A stretch of DNA of 64,000 nt from Trichodelitschia bisporula. Lineage: Eukaryota; Ascomycota; Dothideomycetes; Phaeotrichales; Phaeotrichaceae. Location of the stretch: the NCBI GenBank assembly GCA_010356995.1, contig ML996689.1, positions 523,228-587,227 of the forward strand, written 5' to 3'. Below, piece after piece: positions 21,684-34,240 of this stretch. The stretch's first letter is position 1. The number at the start of each line of letters is the position of its first letter. Position numbers and translations under genes: made by a program. The notes under the pieces were generated by a model, which did no database searches, was not told the origin of the DNA, and was given only the letters and a program-made list of their open reading frames with translations.

Positions 21684-23262
21684 TATGATGGCTGACGATA
21701 GCGCCAATATGTCTCACTCTTTTGCTTCCATACTCTATCCCACATTCGGGATGGTTCACGGTCATTTTTTGGATGCCGAATATTTCCTTGCTCTCAGACT
21801 TTGCGGCCGAACCTCACAAACTCTCCTCATTCCTTGAGAGGGGTTACCTCTTTGATATGAAGCTACACATCCAATTGCGCCTTCGTTCGTACGACTTGAT
21901 TGATATACGCACTGGCGGAAACTGACTGATGAATGCCAGCGGGAGCACTTTTCCTTCTTTGTGGAGCCTGGTTTGATGACTTGACGCGCCAATGAATCAT
22001 GATACTGGGTTCCCCATTATCAGATCGACTGTTTCTCCAACCTCCCTGATTGTTGCCTTATGCTCGGTCAATATCCCGACCGCTAACCATAGCAGCCAAC
22101 CCATCCTCAAACACTCATAGCCAGGATTTCACTGGACAGGGATTACAAGGTATTCCTGCCACACTCATTCCACAGACCTGAATCCCTACGATTATGAGGC
22201 TAGCCGTACCTCCAGATCATGTTGATAAGGCTGCAAGAACGAATTACCACCAATCGACCTAACAATCAGATTCCATTCTCCGTCCAATCCGCGTCGCTCG
22301 AAAGTCCCAAACGGGGCATGCAGCTACACCGAGGGACCGGGGAAATTATTGCAAGGGACGTTTTTGAGGCAACCAATAATAAGGCAGCAGGAATTCCGGG
22401 GGCGAGGATTACAGGTGACCGGGGCTTAGCTTCGCACGTCAAGTACCGTACGAAGTAGTACAACCGCCATCAAGATCACTGATACGGTCAATTTTCAGCC
22501 GGATTTCCAGAGGTGCGGGCGTGGCCGAGAGAACAAATACACCAACGTTAATCACGCTGTACAGCAACACTGCCCTTCCCCGTCTTCCTCTACGGTAGGC
22601 AAGCGCCCTTCAGCGGGCCCAACCGTTTCCGTCCGCAACCTCAAATGCTGGCAACACAGCCCCACTTGTTGTGTTCAGTGCACCGCATGAGACACGTACG
22701 ACTGAAAAAGGGTTTGGGCGCTTGCACAGTGTGTAGAAGTGTTTCGAGCCCCGCCTTGATTTCTTTTACCTGGAAGGAATGCATTATTTCACGTTGCATC
22801 CTTTCTGTGCTCCCCTTAGAAGCGGGGCGACAAGCTTTGCAGCCGAAGGCGCCCATGAGTGGATTCTCGAGAGACAGTTCGTTTTGCATCCACCTGTGAT
22901 GTTGGGCTCAAGATGCAGTTTGGACCCGAAACTGATGAGGCAGAGGGCAACGTGGGCCGATCACATAGGGGGGGGCAGGGTCCCTATTGTGCCCGTGAAG
23001 CTGTCGGGAGCTTGTCTTCATGGCCGCACACAAACCGGGCATAACCAAATAGCCTCATCATGGTCGAGTTGACACATTCGTGCCACGGGTGTTGGGATCC
23101 AAAAGGGTAGCCCAGTACATGTGCGCTCACCGCTACTGGAGAGAAATGGCTGTCGTCTAAAGCGCCTGCGTTGCTACTGTGGTACACTGCAAAGAATTCC
23201 ATTCGATAACCCTATACAGTCATCGATAAATGGCTGATGAGTCGTATCGGCGAACTTTCTCT
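21684..23262. other. intergenic, no firm gene
   Basis: About 1.6 kb between the DUF6590 stop and the UBA1 stop. Short frames only, none with family similarity or splice-consistent structure. Part of it must be the two 3' untranslated regions. Confidence 0.45.
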
Positions 23263-26200
23263 CTACTTGCCCAGTTTGACCATCACATATGGAATCTCCA
23301 CGTCTTCCTCCGTCGTGTCCTCCGCCGTCACTTCGAGAATTAGGTTCTGCGCGTGAGCTGGCACCGGCTTGCGGCTGACCGTCTCGACCAACTTGCTGAG
23401 GCTGTACACCATTAGCATCACGTGACACATATATGTTGACTGACTTACGACAGCGGTAACCGGTCCTTGACTTTGCTCGGTGGGTAGAAGCTAGCGTACA
23501 GCAAGCTGACACCGCTGCTAATCATGCTAATTGTCAAGCCCTTCTCCTCGAAGTGGTTGATGAGCTCCTGCAGCGTGATGTTTTCAACCTCGAAACGATC
23601 CCAGATTTTGTCGATCGTGACTTCGCCATTGTGACCTTTGTACGTGCCTTTCGGGCTAGCGATGGGCTCGCTGAAGCCGAAGAACGGCAGCGCCAAGTTG
23701 ACGAACCCGTTCTTGTACTGCTCAATGTCCGTCTTGCCGTCGACAATCTTGTACAACTCCAGGTTCACGAGCCCAGTCACAAGGGCCGTGGTCGTCGCGA
23801 TGGCGGGGATGATTTTACCCGCGATAAACTTGGTTTTATGCTTATCAGCCTGCGCGATCTTGTAGTTTTCGGCGCGGAGATTCGACGCGGCAGTGATGAA
23901 GTCGATATGGTGATTGGTGTCATCGTCCTTCTCGAACTCAACCGGCGTCAGCTTGAAACCAGCCAGAGACTTAGGCGGCGGGAGCATCTCAACGATCTGA
24001 TCAAATGCTTGCTCGTCTGTGGAGCTGCCTGCTCCCGCGTTGGGATCGGGTTCCGCATCGCTCGCCTGGATCTTGACACCAGGGTCCGGCTTGAAGTCCG
24101 GAATGATCAAGTTCTCCAGCACCTTGGCGTACGTATCCTTTGCAACGTGGTCCGCCTTGATGTTGTAATTGAAGGCGTGAAGGCAAGCAGCTGACTCCAG
24201 GAAGGCAAAGTGCGTCGGGTTGTTGATGTCGAATTTGAGCGGATCAGGGGCGCGCTTCGGACCAGACCAGAAATCCTGGCCACTTGAAGTCTTCGCATCC
24301 TTGGGAAAGTTGTATAGCAGCTGCTGAATCGCGTTATTGTACTGCTTCTCGAACTGGTAGCGGGCCCACTCAATGCAGTCCTCAAAGGTAAGAGGCTTCT
24401 CAGTGACCAGATAGTCGCGCAAAGTCTCGAGGGTCTGCTTCTCGTTGCCGGAGTTCTTGAGCGCACTTGCCAAATAATTCGGCTGCGTCAAGTACAGGTT
24501 AACGATTTCAGCCGGACCTGCGAAGTAGGTGTGAAAAAGATCCTTCGCCCAGGCAATGGTATGCTCGATGCGGTTGGGGAAGCTGCGGAGCGTGCACATA
24601 GGGAAGGACTGCTCAGGCGGATCTTGTGAGCTCGAGTAGGACTCAGTGATGCTCGGAAGCACGACCTGAGTGTTGCCTTTGGTCCCCAGGGTGCCACTGT
24701 CCAGAAGGGGCTTCCGGAAAAACACGCACCGACGATCGACATATGTACGGGCTTCAACGTTGTCCAGCGCATTCGTAACTCCGTGCAGCTTATTCCAGAA
24801 GTCCTCGTGGAAGATGTGCTCAGTATCTGGGCCAACGCGGTCACGCAGCGTCGAGATCTTGCCCCGGAGATCAGGGTTCATGGCCTGGACAGCCTGAGCA
24901 GCGCAGTCACTCTTCAACTTGCCAACATCCTTCGGCCTAAACAGGAACTGACGGTTCAGATTGCTTCGCTCGATCTGGTCCATATCGGTGACATGAATCA
25001 GACCCCCTGCTCCTGTCCCCAGGCCCATCATGGCCCAGTTCTTGAGCATCTCGCAGCCGATGGCGCCGGCACCCACGAGGAACTGCTCAACATTCGCAAT
25101 CTTTTCTTGGAATTCCTTGCCGAACACCGCAATCTGGCCATCGTAACGGGTCCCTAACGCCTTGCAGGTCTCTTCTGAGCGAGTGACGGAGTTGGGCAGG
25201 GATTCTAGGGAGTCGAAGTACAGCCATTGAACGATGGGATGGAACTTTCCGGACACTGACTTGAGCACTTCCTGCGCCGCCAGACCACCAAAGAAAGCTG
25301 CCATAGGGCTGAGATCACCTTGCGCTTGGTAGCTGAGCTCCTTGATCAGCTTTTCGTCGAGTTCGACGGGCTCGTCCTGCTTTGCGTTGATGTCCTGGAC
25401 AGATTTGTAAACCCAGTTGGCATCGGCTTCGTTGTGCGCACGAGGGAAATGGCCGTGTGCGGTCGCGAAAGCATGCAAGGCTTGAACACCAAGGTGGATC
25501 TGGGCTGGGCGGTCAAACTTCGCAAAGTCCGAGATCAGGATCTCAGGCTTCTTGATCTGTTCGCTGAGGGGGGCAAAATCTATGATCTTGGGCATCTTGA
25601 CCTGGGTAAACAGTCCACCACGCTTGTAGACGCCGTACTTGGAGGCATCGCCGATGGTGAATGTGTATGGGCCTTTGACGGTAACCTTCAGGGGCGGCGC
25701 GCCGTTGAGAGCTTCCATGCCTTCAACTTCGCTGAAGGTGACGAAATCGCCATCTTCGAGCCCATGACGGGTCTCATCGAAAGCAGTTACGACACCTTCC
25801 TGGTCGATACCTGCAATGATGCCGCTAGTTGGGTTCTCGCCAGTCGGGTCGCCACAGGTGAAATTCTTGCCGAAGTCGGTAAAAATGTGACCAAACAGCC
25901 CGTACGTGTCGGCGATAACAATGTAGATACCATTGGCGTGGCAATAATCAGCGATGATCAGCTGATCTTTTAACGGGGTATCCGTCAACACCACCACCTT
26001 GTAGCTCTTCAACTGTTCGAGGTGGGAGGTAAGATCTGGGTACAGGTGCTCTTTGACGGGTGTGTAGGGGTTGAGCTCTGAAACGCGGGGCACGGTAACG
26101 GCGGCGCGAGGTTTGCCGACATCTTCGGGATGGAGGAAGAACTGCGAAGAGAGATCTGCGATGGCGGCTGGGCGCGGATCAAACAGCGTAAGAGACTTGA

Positions 26201-26396
26201 CGCCAGCAAGCGCAATGTTCTTCGCAATCTCGACACCCAGTCCCCTCAGACCGACGACCAGGACATCGGACTCTCCCATCCGCTTCATGGCCTCATGGCC
26301 GAGGACGTAGAGTTGCCGACTGTAGAGGGATTCATCGATCTCGCCGCGCGAGTCTTTGAGCTGTTCCGCGGCGGCGGCAGGGCTATCGACTTGCAT
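23263..26396 (-). CDS. UBA1: ubiquitin-activating enzyme E1
   Basis: Exon 1 26396-23449 and exon 2 23401-23263, with a 47-nt intron; 1028 aa, the standard E1 length. The first adenylation half carries [20 protein letters not shown] and [19 protein letters not shown]. The active adenylation domain has [20 protein letters not shown] at ~440 and [17 protein letters not shown]. The catalytic cysteine lies in [18 protein letters not shown], Cys ~601, matching yeast Cys600. The C-terminal ubiquitin-fold domain ends with [14 protein letters not shown] after the intron. The enzyme adenylates ubiquitin with ATP, forms the thioester and loads E2 enzymes in cytosol and nucleus. All key residues are present; single essential gene in related fungi. 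Confidence 0.98.
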
Positions 26397-27704
26397 ATCC
26401 TAAATGATAACATATGAGCGCTGCCCGCTCAGCGGCGGGCTCAAGGCGACTGACCGTCATTGTTTTTTTGCTTGAACCATTCAGGCCCTGATATGGCAGC
26501 TTTCTTTTGGACCCCAGTTTGCTGTACGCCCACGGAGGTCGCTCGGGGCGCTATTTGTGAGAAGGCGGAGGGTGAGCTCGTTAGAAGCTAGTGAACGCTG
26601 GCGAAAGGCGGGGTGGCGGGGTACTGTGGGAGTGGAAGCCGGTGGGCAAATGGAGGTTCAAGTAGCAGTACAAGTAAGGTGAATCGATCTGGTAGGTGAC
26701 AGAAGATATTAGAAGGCAGATTCTCAGTGTGTCAGCCTACGGGAAGAGTGAACGAGGTTACAGGTTGATGCTGTAATCACGAAGGCAGCAGTTGCAGCTG
26801 CATGCTTGGCTTGTCGAGCTGGGGTGGCGCGGGGTGGAGGGGAATGGATTATTGTCGGTCCGGAGAAAACGCGGGTCATGATGAAACTGCCACGACTGCC
26901 CACGCTGCCGTCACAGATAAATCTTGAAAGTAGTAGTCAAAGCATGTAGGTGAATAAATAGTCTGGAGGAAAAACCTTATATTCGCTGTTGAACCGGCCG
27001 CTCTGTCTGTAAGGTGACAACGGAGAACTTTTCGAGGTTCTCATCTGTGAGCAAATGAGTAAGCCGATGAGTCACATGGGATCTCAGGATTCCAAGTACA
27101 AAACTTTGACCCTCCTGTGGTATACTGAGCATGACATCTAATTTCGCCGACTTCTATGCCCGTCAAGTCCATGTTCATCCCTACGCCTCAGCACTCGCAC
27201 TGTGCAGGCCAAATCGTGCAGGGAACATGACGGAGTCCAAAGGGTTGCGGATGACATGTGCTCTTGGGGTCGGCCCAACGTCCGTTGCGAATGTCCCTGG
27301 CTGCTCCTGGCAGCGAGCGAATTCCGAGATGAAGGGTGTATGCAGACACACGCCATATACATGGGAGGCCGGAATATCAAAGCCAGTAGTTCCAGACGGT
27401 ATGTCTACTTCTGTTCGCCTCAATCGCTTGCCGTGAATTCACAGTGGAAGTGCAGGCAGAACGCGGAAACGCCGTTGACGCGCTATGCATGCAAATCTCT
27501 CGATTAAGCCCGTACACCTTAAGCACTCTGAGCCTCCATTTCCGTGCACGTAAACTCATGCCATGCCGAACGCTTCTGTATTTTCGGTTCCAGTTACAAC
27601 TCTAAGCTGAGGAAGGCGCCGAATCTTCAGAGGAATTCAGAGCCATGGGCCTTAGACAGCTGATGTAAGAAACAACCAAGGACTCCGCTTGCCCTTAGAC
27701 CCAT
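26397..27704. other. intergenic, UBA1 promoter and eL6 3' side
   Basis: 1.3 kb. The proximal part (about 26400-26900) is the presumed UBA1 promoter and leader. Frames near 27131-27510 on both strands are short and unrelated to known families. Confidence 0.45.
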
Positions 27705-28452
27705 CTAAAACTTCATCTCGTGCGGCTTGTCACCGCTCCTCAACGAGAAAGTGGTGGAGAGGTAGCTGTCCATGAACTGAACCTTCTTGATGACGGCAAG
27801 CAACGGCTTGTCGATCGCCTTCTGGTCCGACACGCGATCGCTGGCGATCTTCTTCTTCTATCTTTGGTCAGCGGGTCCATGTACCTCTGCGATGATGCAT
27901 ACCTCGGGCTTCTCGCCCTGCTTGAAGAAAGCCTCCTCGCCCTTCTTCTTATCATCCTTGTCCTTGCCGAAGTAGCCGTCCGCAGACACCTTGTCCAACA
28001 GCTTATTGTCCACGCCAGAAACATCCACGTGAGTGCTAGTCGCAATGACATAGCGCGCGTTCACCCGCCGGACGGGAACACCGTTGACTTTGTAGGGGCC
28101 GGTAACGAGCAGAACGCCCTGGCCGATGTGCTTGAGCAGGACCACGCGCTTACCACGGAAGCGACCAGCGAGCAGGATGAGGACGGTGCCGGGGCGAAGA
28201 GACTCGCGAATCTTCGTGGGGCGGATAGATTTGCGGACCTGTAATCCAGCGCATTAGCTGTGCCTCATGGGATTTTGGGGCTGCTGTGCGCCGAGTGTGA
28301 TATTGGCCGCGACGCGCCAACCGCACACAGCGCACAGTGCCCCGCTGTTCATAGAGATGCCAATTGCATACCGTCTTCGGCTGGCTCACTTCCTCCGCAG
28401 GGTAGTACTTCTGAGCCTTCGGCTCAGATCCAGACTTGGTGGCCGCCGACAT
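27705..28452 (-). CDS. RPL6: 60S ribosomal protein eL6
   Basis: Three exons: 28452-28372, 28238-27903, 27857-27705; introns of 133 and 45 nt; 189 aa. Family marks are [75 protein letters not shown] and a basic C-terminal tail ending in HEMKF. eL6 is a structural protein of the large cytosolic ribosomal subunit. A long first intron after a short coding exon is typical of fungal ribosomal protein genes and often has a role in expression, though nothing specific can be read from it here. Confidence 0.95.
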
Positions 28453-29133
28453 TCTGAAGTGTTGTTGGGGGGATAGAGGCAGTGGAGCCCGCTGTTCGAT
28501 GGTGTCAGTCGAAGGGGAGCGCGAGGTGCGGGTTCGTCGGTGCCGGTACCTGTTCGTTGGGGGTTATCGCGTCCTGTTGGAATGACTTCGCCCGAGAGTT
28601 TGAATTTTGGATGTACGGGCTCGCTTGAGAGCGGGAACTGCCGAGCCCACACGCCAAGGCGAAACGCCGCTTCTCGGGGAAACAAACGGGCCGAGGATCA
28701 GGCGAGTAGCCACATGTGGCTAGTGAGTGTGGCGGTGCAACAAGGCTCCGAGCTCGGGAAGAGTTGTGACAGAATCATGACCTCGAAATCCGCTGCAAAG
28801 GCTGTCCCTATAGCAGTTCGCCCTCTTGCAGGTACGCAAAGATGACAAACGCCACGGGATCCTTCTGCCAGAGCAAGAATTTTCTTGTCGACAGTGCTTT
28901 ACTGCCTTCCCGTTGTTACACATGACTTCCTGTGCTAATACCACTTGAGGCCTGCATGCCTGACTGCGGAAAGCCATTGGTGCCTGACGGTGGATCTTGC
29001 CTAGACTGGTGAGCTCGATGAACGACGACCTCATTCCAATAAATCATCTTCTACTTCCCGCCACCCAGTGTATCTCTCTGCTTCTCAACCGCCGATTACT
29101 GTCCACAAAATTTCGACATCGCACATCATCGCC
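28453..29133. promoter_or_regulatory. divergent promoter region, RPL6 and RPN13
   Basis: 681 bp between start codons of oppositely oriented genes. No gene supported inside. The RPN13 side has a TCTCTGCTTCTC pyrimidine stretch at about 29070-29085. No specific factor site is claimed. Confidence 0.5.
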
Positions 29134-30659
29134 ATGTCAATAGAACCCATAATCAGCTTCAAGGCCGGTGTTTGCGAACTCGACGTAAGCTCTACGCGCA
29201 GTCCCGCTAGCTGTTGTTAACATGTGCAGACCGGCTTCACCCCTCCCAAAGTCAAGTGCCAACCTACGCCCGGGTACATCTACCTCTATACCGGGGAAGA
29301 TGGTACGTCCTACCTCCTGTGCTCCTCACTGCCTCTAATGCATCCAGAGCTCCTCCACTTTTGCTGGCGCGCGCGGTCGAAGCTCATCACTGATCCCGAC
29401 TTGGACCTGATCATGTTCCCCGGCGACGCTACCTTCCATCCATATACCGGTCGTGAGGGAGGTAACGACCCGGAGGAGGTCACATCACCCACCAACGGGC
29501 GCATCTACGTCCTCAAGTTCTCATCCTCATCGCTGCGCCACCTCTTCTGGTTCCAGTCCCTGCCGCAGGAGTTTGTGAACGTGCACTCGGAGCGCGATCT
29601 CAAGATCGGCCAGATTGTAGATCTGCTCCTTGCGGGCGAAGAGGTCGATGTTCAGGCTGAGCTCGGGAGTCTTAGCTCTCACGGCCATGGCCGCCACGAT
29701 CCCGACGACGAGGACGATGGCGATGACGAAGAGATGGAAGACGCGCCACCGGCGAACCCTCGTCCACGTGGCAACAGCACGGGTGGTGCAGGTGCAGGAG
29801 CCACAGGCGGCGACGTGCGGGAGGAAGGAGAGCAGGCGCGGGAGGGCGGCGCCGACGGCGGTAGAGCGTAGGTGATCCCTCCATTACATCCGCATCGTGC
29901 TCGGCGCTGGAATACGGGCCTGGAGTAAGCTGGAAAAGAGCACGAGGTTAAATGACCGTTATGATCTGTTGCAACGCATGGCATGTATTGTTATTGCAGT
30001 AATGTCGGCCCTCGCAGCGCTGACGCAAGCTTCTACCCATGCGTCCGAGTTTACAATGCTGCACCGTGTATTGTGTTACCCAGCTAACAGTCCCATGTAG
30101 AGCCGCTCCTCTCCCCACCGACGCCTCGTCTCTGGTCCAAAACTTCCTCAACTCGCTCAAGTCCGGCGGCGGTGGTGGCTCTGCACGCCAAACCGAGACT
30201 CCGTTCGCCACACTTGCCCACCTCTTCAACGCCGAGACTTGCCTCCCAGTCATCTCCAAGCTAAGCTCTGCGGAACTTGACACGCTCCTTCGCACGCTGC
30301 CACCGGAACTACTGCTCCTGTCGCAGGAGTCGGCTGCGGGCCTTGATGAGCCGGAGCCAGATGCTTCGTCTGCAGCAGCGGCGCTGGAGGCGCTGAGCAC
30401 GGAACAGAAGCGCGAGATAGTGACGCGGGTGGTTCGGAGTCCGCAATTTCACCAGAGCTTGGACAGTTTGACGATTGCGTTGCGAGAGGGCGGGCTGCCG
30501 AGTGTGGCCGAGGGTCTGGGAATTCGGGTTGCGAATGGAGGCTTTGTGCGGGGTGGGAGTGTGCCGCTTGGAGGTGGGGAGGCGGTGCAAGCGTTCATCG
30601 AGGGGATCAAGGAGACCGTCAAGAAGGAAACGGAGGAGGAGCGGATGGACACTTCGTAG
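29134..30659 (+). CDS. RPN13: 26S proteasome ubiquitin receptor Rpn13/ADRM1
   Basis: Four exons: 29134-29184, 29230-29302, 29348-29867, 30101-30659 (1203 nt, 400 aa); introns 45, 45 and 233 nt. The N-terminal PRU domain is clear: ISFKAGVCELDTG, KVKCQPTPGYIYLYTGEDE, LLHFCWRARS, DLDLIMFPGDATFHPY, RIYVLKFSSSSLRHLFWFQS. An acidic, Gly-rich linker (DPDDEDDGDDEEMEDAPP) follows. The C-terminal helical DEUBAD region, from about residue 240, contains LAHLFNAETCLPVI, LDTLLRTLPPELL and VVRSPQFHQSLDSLTIALRE; in other species it recruits the deubiquitinase Uch37. Yeast Rpn13 lacks this C-terminal domain, so the gene is of the longer filamentous-fungal/animal type. Rpn13 docks on Rpn2 and binds ubiquitin chains. 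Confidence 0.94.
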
Positions 30660-30977
30660 TGTGGATTTAGGTGCCACTTCTAGACGTGTATATGGGCGGT
30701 AAGGATTGGTTACGTGCTTCGGCAAGCATTGTTGCGGTGATTGTCTTAACCGTAAATGATGCCAATAGGCTTCAGATCATGGTGGGTTCTCTCCTGATTA
30801 TCCGATGGAAATCTAACTCAATTCTCAGCCCCGCGGAATGCTAACAGCTACTCAAATACAAAGCCATCCTTCTAGAATAGCCGCTAACCCATCAGCCTAG
30901 ACTCCACTTATTGCTGACCCAATCATAGAATGGTGCACAAATCCAACGTCTTCATGCTGCCATAGTCAAACCCAGCA
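30660..30977. other. short intergenic, convergent RPN13 and Zn2Cys6 gene
   Basis: 318 bp between two stop codons in tail-to-tail genes; it should contain both 3' ends. Nothing else seen. Confidence 0.5.
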
Positions 30978-33328
30978 TCAACCTTGGCCTGCAGCCCCAA
31001 ACCCATGCAACGGCCACTCCTCCCACTCCTCCCCCCACCCAGCGGGCATCGTCTCTGGCAGCCCCTCCTGGCCAGGCAACCACCCCTCCAACCCTCCAAC
31101 GACAATACCCGGTTGCGCCGGCGTTCCTTCCTCCGCATCCGAGACCTTAGCCATACCTGCCTTGCGCTTAAACGGAAAGGGCAATGGGCTCAACCGGCCC
31201 TTCATCTCGAGCTCCCTGTCATCATCAGACCCCTCCCGCGGATCAAGCCCCGCTCTCGCCCGCGTCACGACGTTGGATACAGACTCGAACATCGTGCGCA
31301 TCAGCGCTGCGATGTCGCGGTTCTGCGCTGACGACCGCATGTACCGTCTGTACTGCTGCGTGGCGTCTTGCAGCAGATCCAGATCTCCCGCTGCCGTGGG
31401 GTGTGTGGGCTTGTGCTGCATGTTGAAGTATAGAACACTAAATGGGGGGAGAAGTTGGACGGCATTAATCCTGGGGAGGTTAGATGTGGTTTGGCGTTAG
31501 TTGGGAAGAACGTACCAGCATCCTACCGCGGGCTTTAGCTCCGCTGTCTCGCTCACGGCCTTCACGGTACGCAGCAGTCTTCGCGCGTGGGTGATCCGCA
31601 GGTTGATCTGGTTGCGCACCGGCGCGAAGGGGTGGCGCTCATAGGCCTTGTCTGCGCGCAGGATGCGCCACGATGCATTGAGTGTGGTGAAGAGACTGAG
31701 CAGCAAAGTGTGGTACTCCATGTGCATCAGTAAGACGGCCTGGTACTCGGCGCTGTCGGCAAAGATTTCGTTCTCGGGTTGATAGTTCATCTAGGGTGGC
31801 ACTGTCAGCTCCTGCTCTCGTTGGGGGCAAGCTACCAACCGGCACTGAGCTCCGCCACTCCCCTATCCCGGCATATATTCTTCCCAGGCTCTCTGCAAGC
31901 GCTACTGCGTCGACTGGCGGATCTCGGATAGCGTTTAAGAATGCGTTACATTGGCGCGTGAGCGAGAGACGGATGCAGAATACAGGGTGTGCGGAGCGAA
32001 CGGCTTCTCCAGGTAAGGGGACGCTCGAATCTGGGAACTGTAGGTCATCGCGGTACTGATTCAGTGCGAGCGTGCTGGATGGTTAGTTAGCTTGACTAGC
32101 TCACTGTAAGAGGAGGTATTGTCTCACTTCTCTAGGATATAAAGACACCAAGTCAGTTTATCAGCTGCAGCTTGAGTCTCGGCACCGTCCATCACTATCA
32201 CTTTCGGACGCACTCTCACGAACCACGGCCGATGCATCCTGATACCCCAGCGACACCACTCCCAGGCCAGCTCGGCCTTCTTTAGCTGAACCCAGTACAG
32301 CGCCTGCGAAATGATATTAGCCTCAACAAGGAGCCGCAGTTTCAAGCGCTGACGTACAGTAAGGAAAAGAACCTGTATCACTTTGATATTTCGGACCCGG
32401 AAGACCAGCAGAGGAGCCGTAGCTATCACCTGTGTGAAAAGCTCATCGCGCAACGTGGCCGTTTCAGACTGCATGTTGCAGTCATTGCTCCCAGCTGCAC
32501 CAGTGCAAAGCACCAGCTTCACGAGGACATTGAACAAGCGGTCATCAGCATTCTCACCAGCAAAGTACAACTGAAGAGAATCGCGAAAGGAGTTTTCATC
32601 GAAGACGGGGTAGATGGGTGCAATTTGCTCGAAGAAAGCTGTAAGTGGAGTCAGCGTGTTGGTATTCCCCATGGCATCAGACATACCATCCACAAGGGGC
32701 TCGCAGATTCCCGGCGGCGGGAGTGCCGACAGAGCGGTTGGCGGTGGGATGTCGAGGTCAGTGTCGACGCCGGACATCATCGGCGTGAGGTATTGGAATA
32801 GCCGGTTGGAGAGCTGATCACGCTCAGGCGGCCCGGCTGGCTCACCCCATAGTGCTGGCGGATAAGCTTCATCCGAAGAGAACTATGATCGACCCACCAT
32901 TCATCTCCTCCTCAGTAGCCATATCACTCGGGCTGGAAGCCGCTGTCGACGTTCCTTCCTCCCCTTCCGCATCTATCCCCCCCTCCCCTCCTTCCTTCCC
33001 ACCCTCTGGCCTCCGCTCCCCGTCATCGGATTTCCCCCCCTCCCCCTCTGACTTCTGCGCCCGCTCCTCCGACCTCCGTGGTTTCTTCACCGTCTGCAGC
33101 CTGAGCGGAACGAACTCGCAGCGCGCCCCGTAAATACGGCAATTCATGCACGGATGGCTCTGCGCCTGTCCCGAGCACTTCAACTGCCCAACGTCAGCGC
33201 CGTCTACCCAGCTCGCTTCCACGTACCCGTTTGCTCCTGCAGTGCGTGCATGCCTGTGCCGTGCGCTTATACCTTCTCGTGACAATGCGGGCGGGCGGAC
33301 GCGACGACTCGCGCGGTGGGTCGTCCAT
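30978..33328 (-). CDS. Zn2Cys6 fungal transcription factor with Fungal_trans domain
   Basis: Eight exons on the minus strand, about 33328-33227, 33183-32898, 32854-32687, 32638-32373, 32303-32128, 32074-31840, 31790-31516, 31470-30978; 2001 nt, 666 aa, phases consistent. The binuclear cluster spans the first intron: CTHCRSKRLKC then CMNCRIYGARC (Cys 27, 30, 37, 46, 49, 56). An acidic/Lys-rich linker follows. The middle homology region reads FFEQIAPIYPVFDENSFRDS, a NIKVIQALYWVQ helix, AWEWCRWGIRMHR and the WCLYILEN segment (WxLY in the family), then PLPGEAVRSAHPVF. This architecture binds CGG-type sites as a dimer and regulates metabolism or stress genes; the target cannot be predicted here. 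The C-terminal ~60 residues are Gly/Trp/Glu-rich and may activate transcription (inference). Confidence 0.9.
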
Positions 33329-34240
33329 GATGCTGTACGGTCCTGTACGTCGTCTGAGTTTGCAGGCGGTGGGCAGCAAGGTAAGCGATCACAAGCAAGA
33401 GATACTTGAACGTGCTGTATTGTCTATAGCGGGGTCAAAGTACCATTCGCCAGCCCTAGACGAGGCGGCGATGGCTATAGCCATCTGCTTCAAACCTGAA
33501 ACTCGCGTTGCATGGGCGGTGCTGGTTTAGTCCGTCTCAGGCCTGGGTGTGCCCATTCGGCCGCAGATACGAGTATTTCGGACAAAGTAGTCACAACGAA
33601 CGGCTTTTCCGGTGGTTTGTGGTACGATGTCCGGCAGAAGGGATGGAATGCTTGCCTTGAAGAGTGCCATGAGGCTAGGCTGCTGCGCTCGTACCGGATA
33701 TGAGCATTGGCCGCGCGGAGATGTGTCCAGGTCGAGGAGCTGAGTGTTGCGGATTTCAATATCAGCCCAGATTGATTGGGTGCAGATCGGCTCAGCCGTG
33801 AAGATGTGCCTATATGACCGGTAAGTAGTTCGTATCGCGACTACGCCAGTCCACTCGGAGATCATGACACATCTCGCAGCACGAGACGGCTGCAGAAGTT
33901 TTTCCGAAACGCTAGATCGAGTGTCTCGCATGTATTTCATCCTCCTCACACACCGCACATCTGCTCCTTCTCACATGTTTCTGTTTCGCGGTCGTATTCG
34001 GTCGTGGTCGGGTATCCCGTCCCCATTTCAGTCGAGTATCTCAAGCCCTCCGGGTATCCCTGGTCGATCACGCATCTGAGAGAGGTCATATGGCTTCATG
34101 TATGCGGCCTTGTAGCCTGCAGGCCGCGGTGTGCTTCTCTAGTATTAACATTAGTCTGTCTATATAAATATCCAGCTGTTTTCCTATGTACTGAGCTGGG
34201 AAACTCCCCTCCAAACCCAAGCAGTTCACCCGCCCTCTTG
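33329..34240. other. intergenic, regulator promoter side
   Basis: About 0.9 kb. A minus-strand frame at 33527-33958 (from GTG; first in-frame ATG six codons in) gives a ~137-aa peptide with no recognised family, so it is not called. The rest is promoter for the regulator and 3' flank of the propeller gene. Confidence 0.4.

Noticed and set aside
33527-33958. 143-codon minus frame
   Set aside because: Begins at GTG, no recognisable family; could be an exon but nothing supports it.
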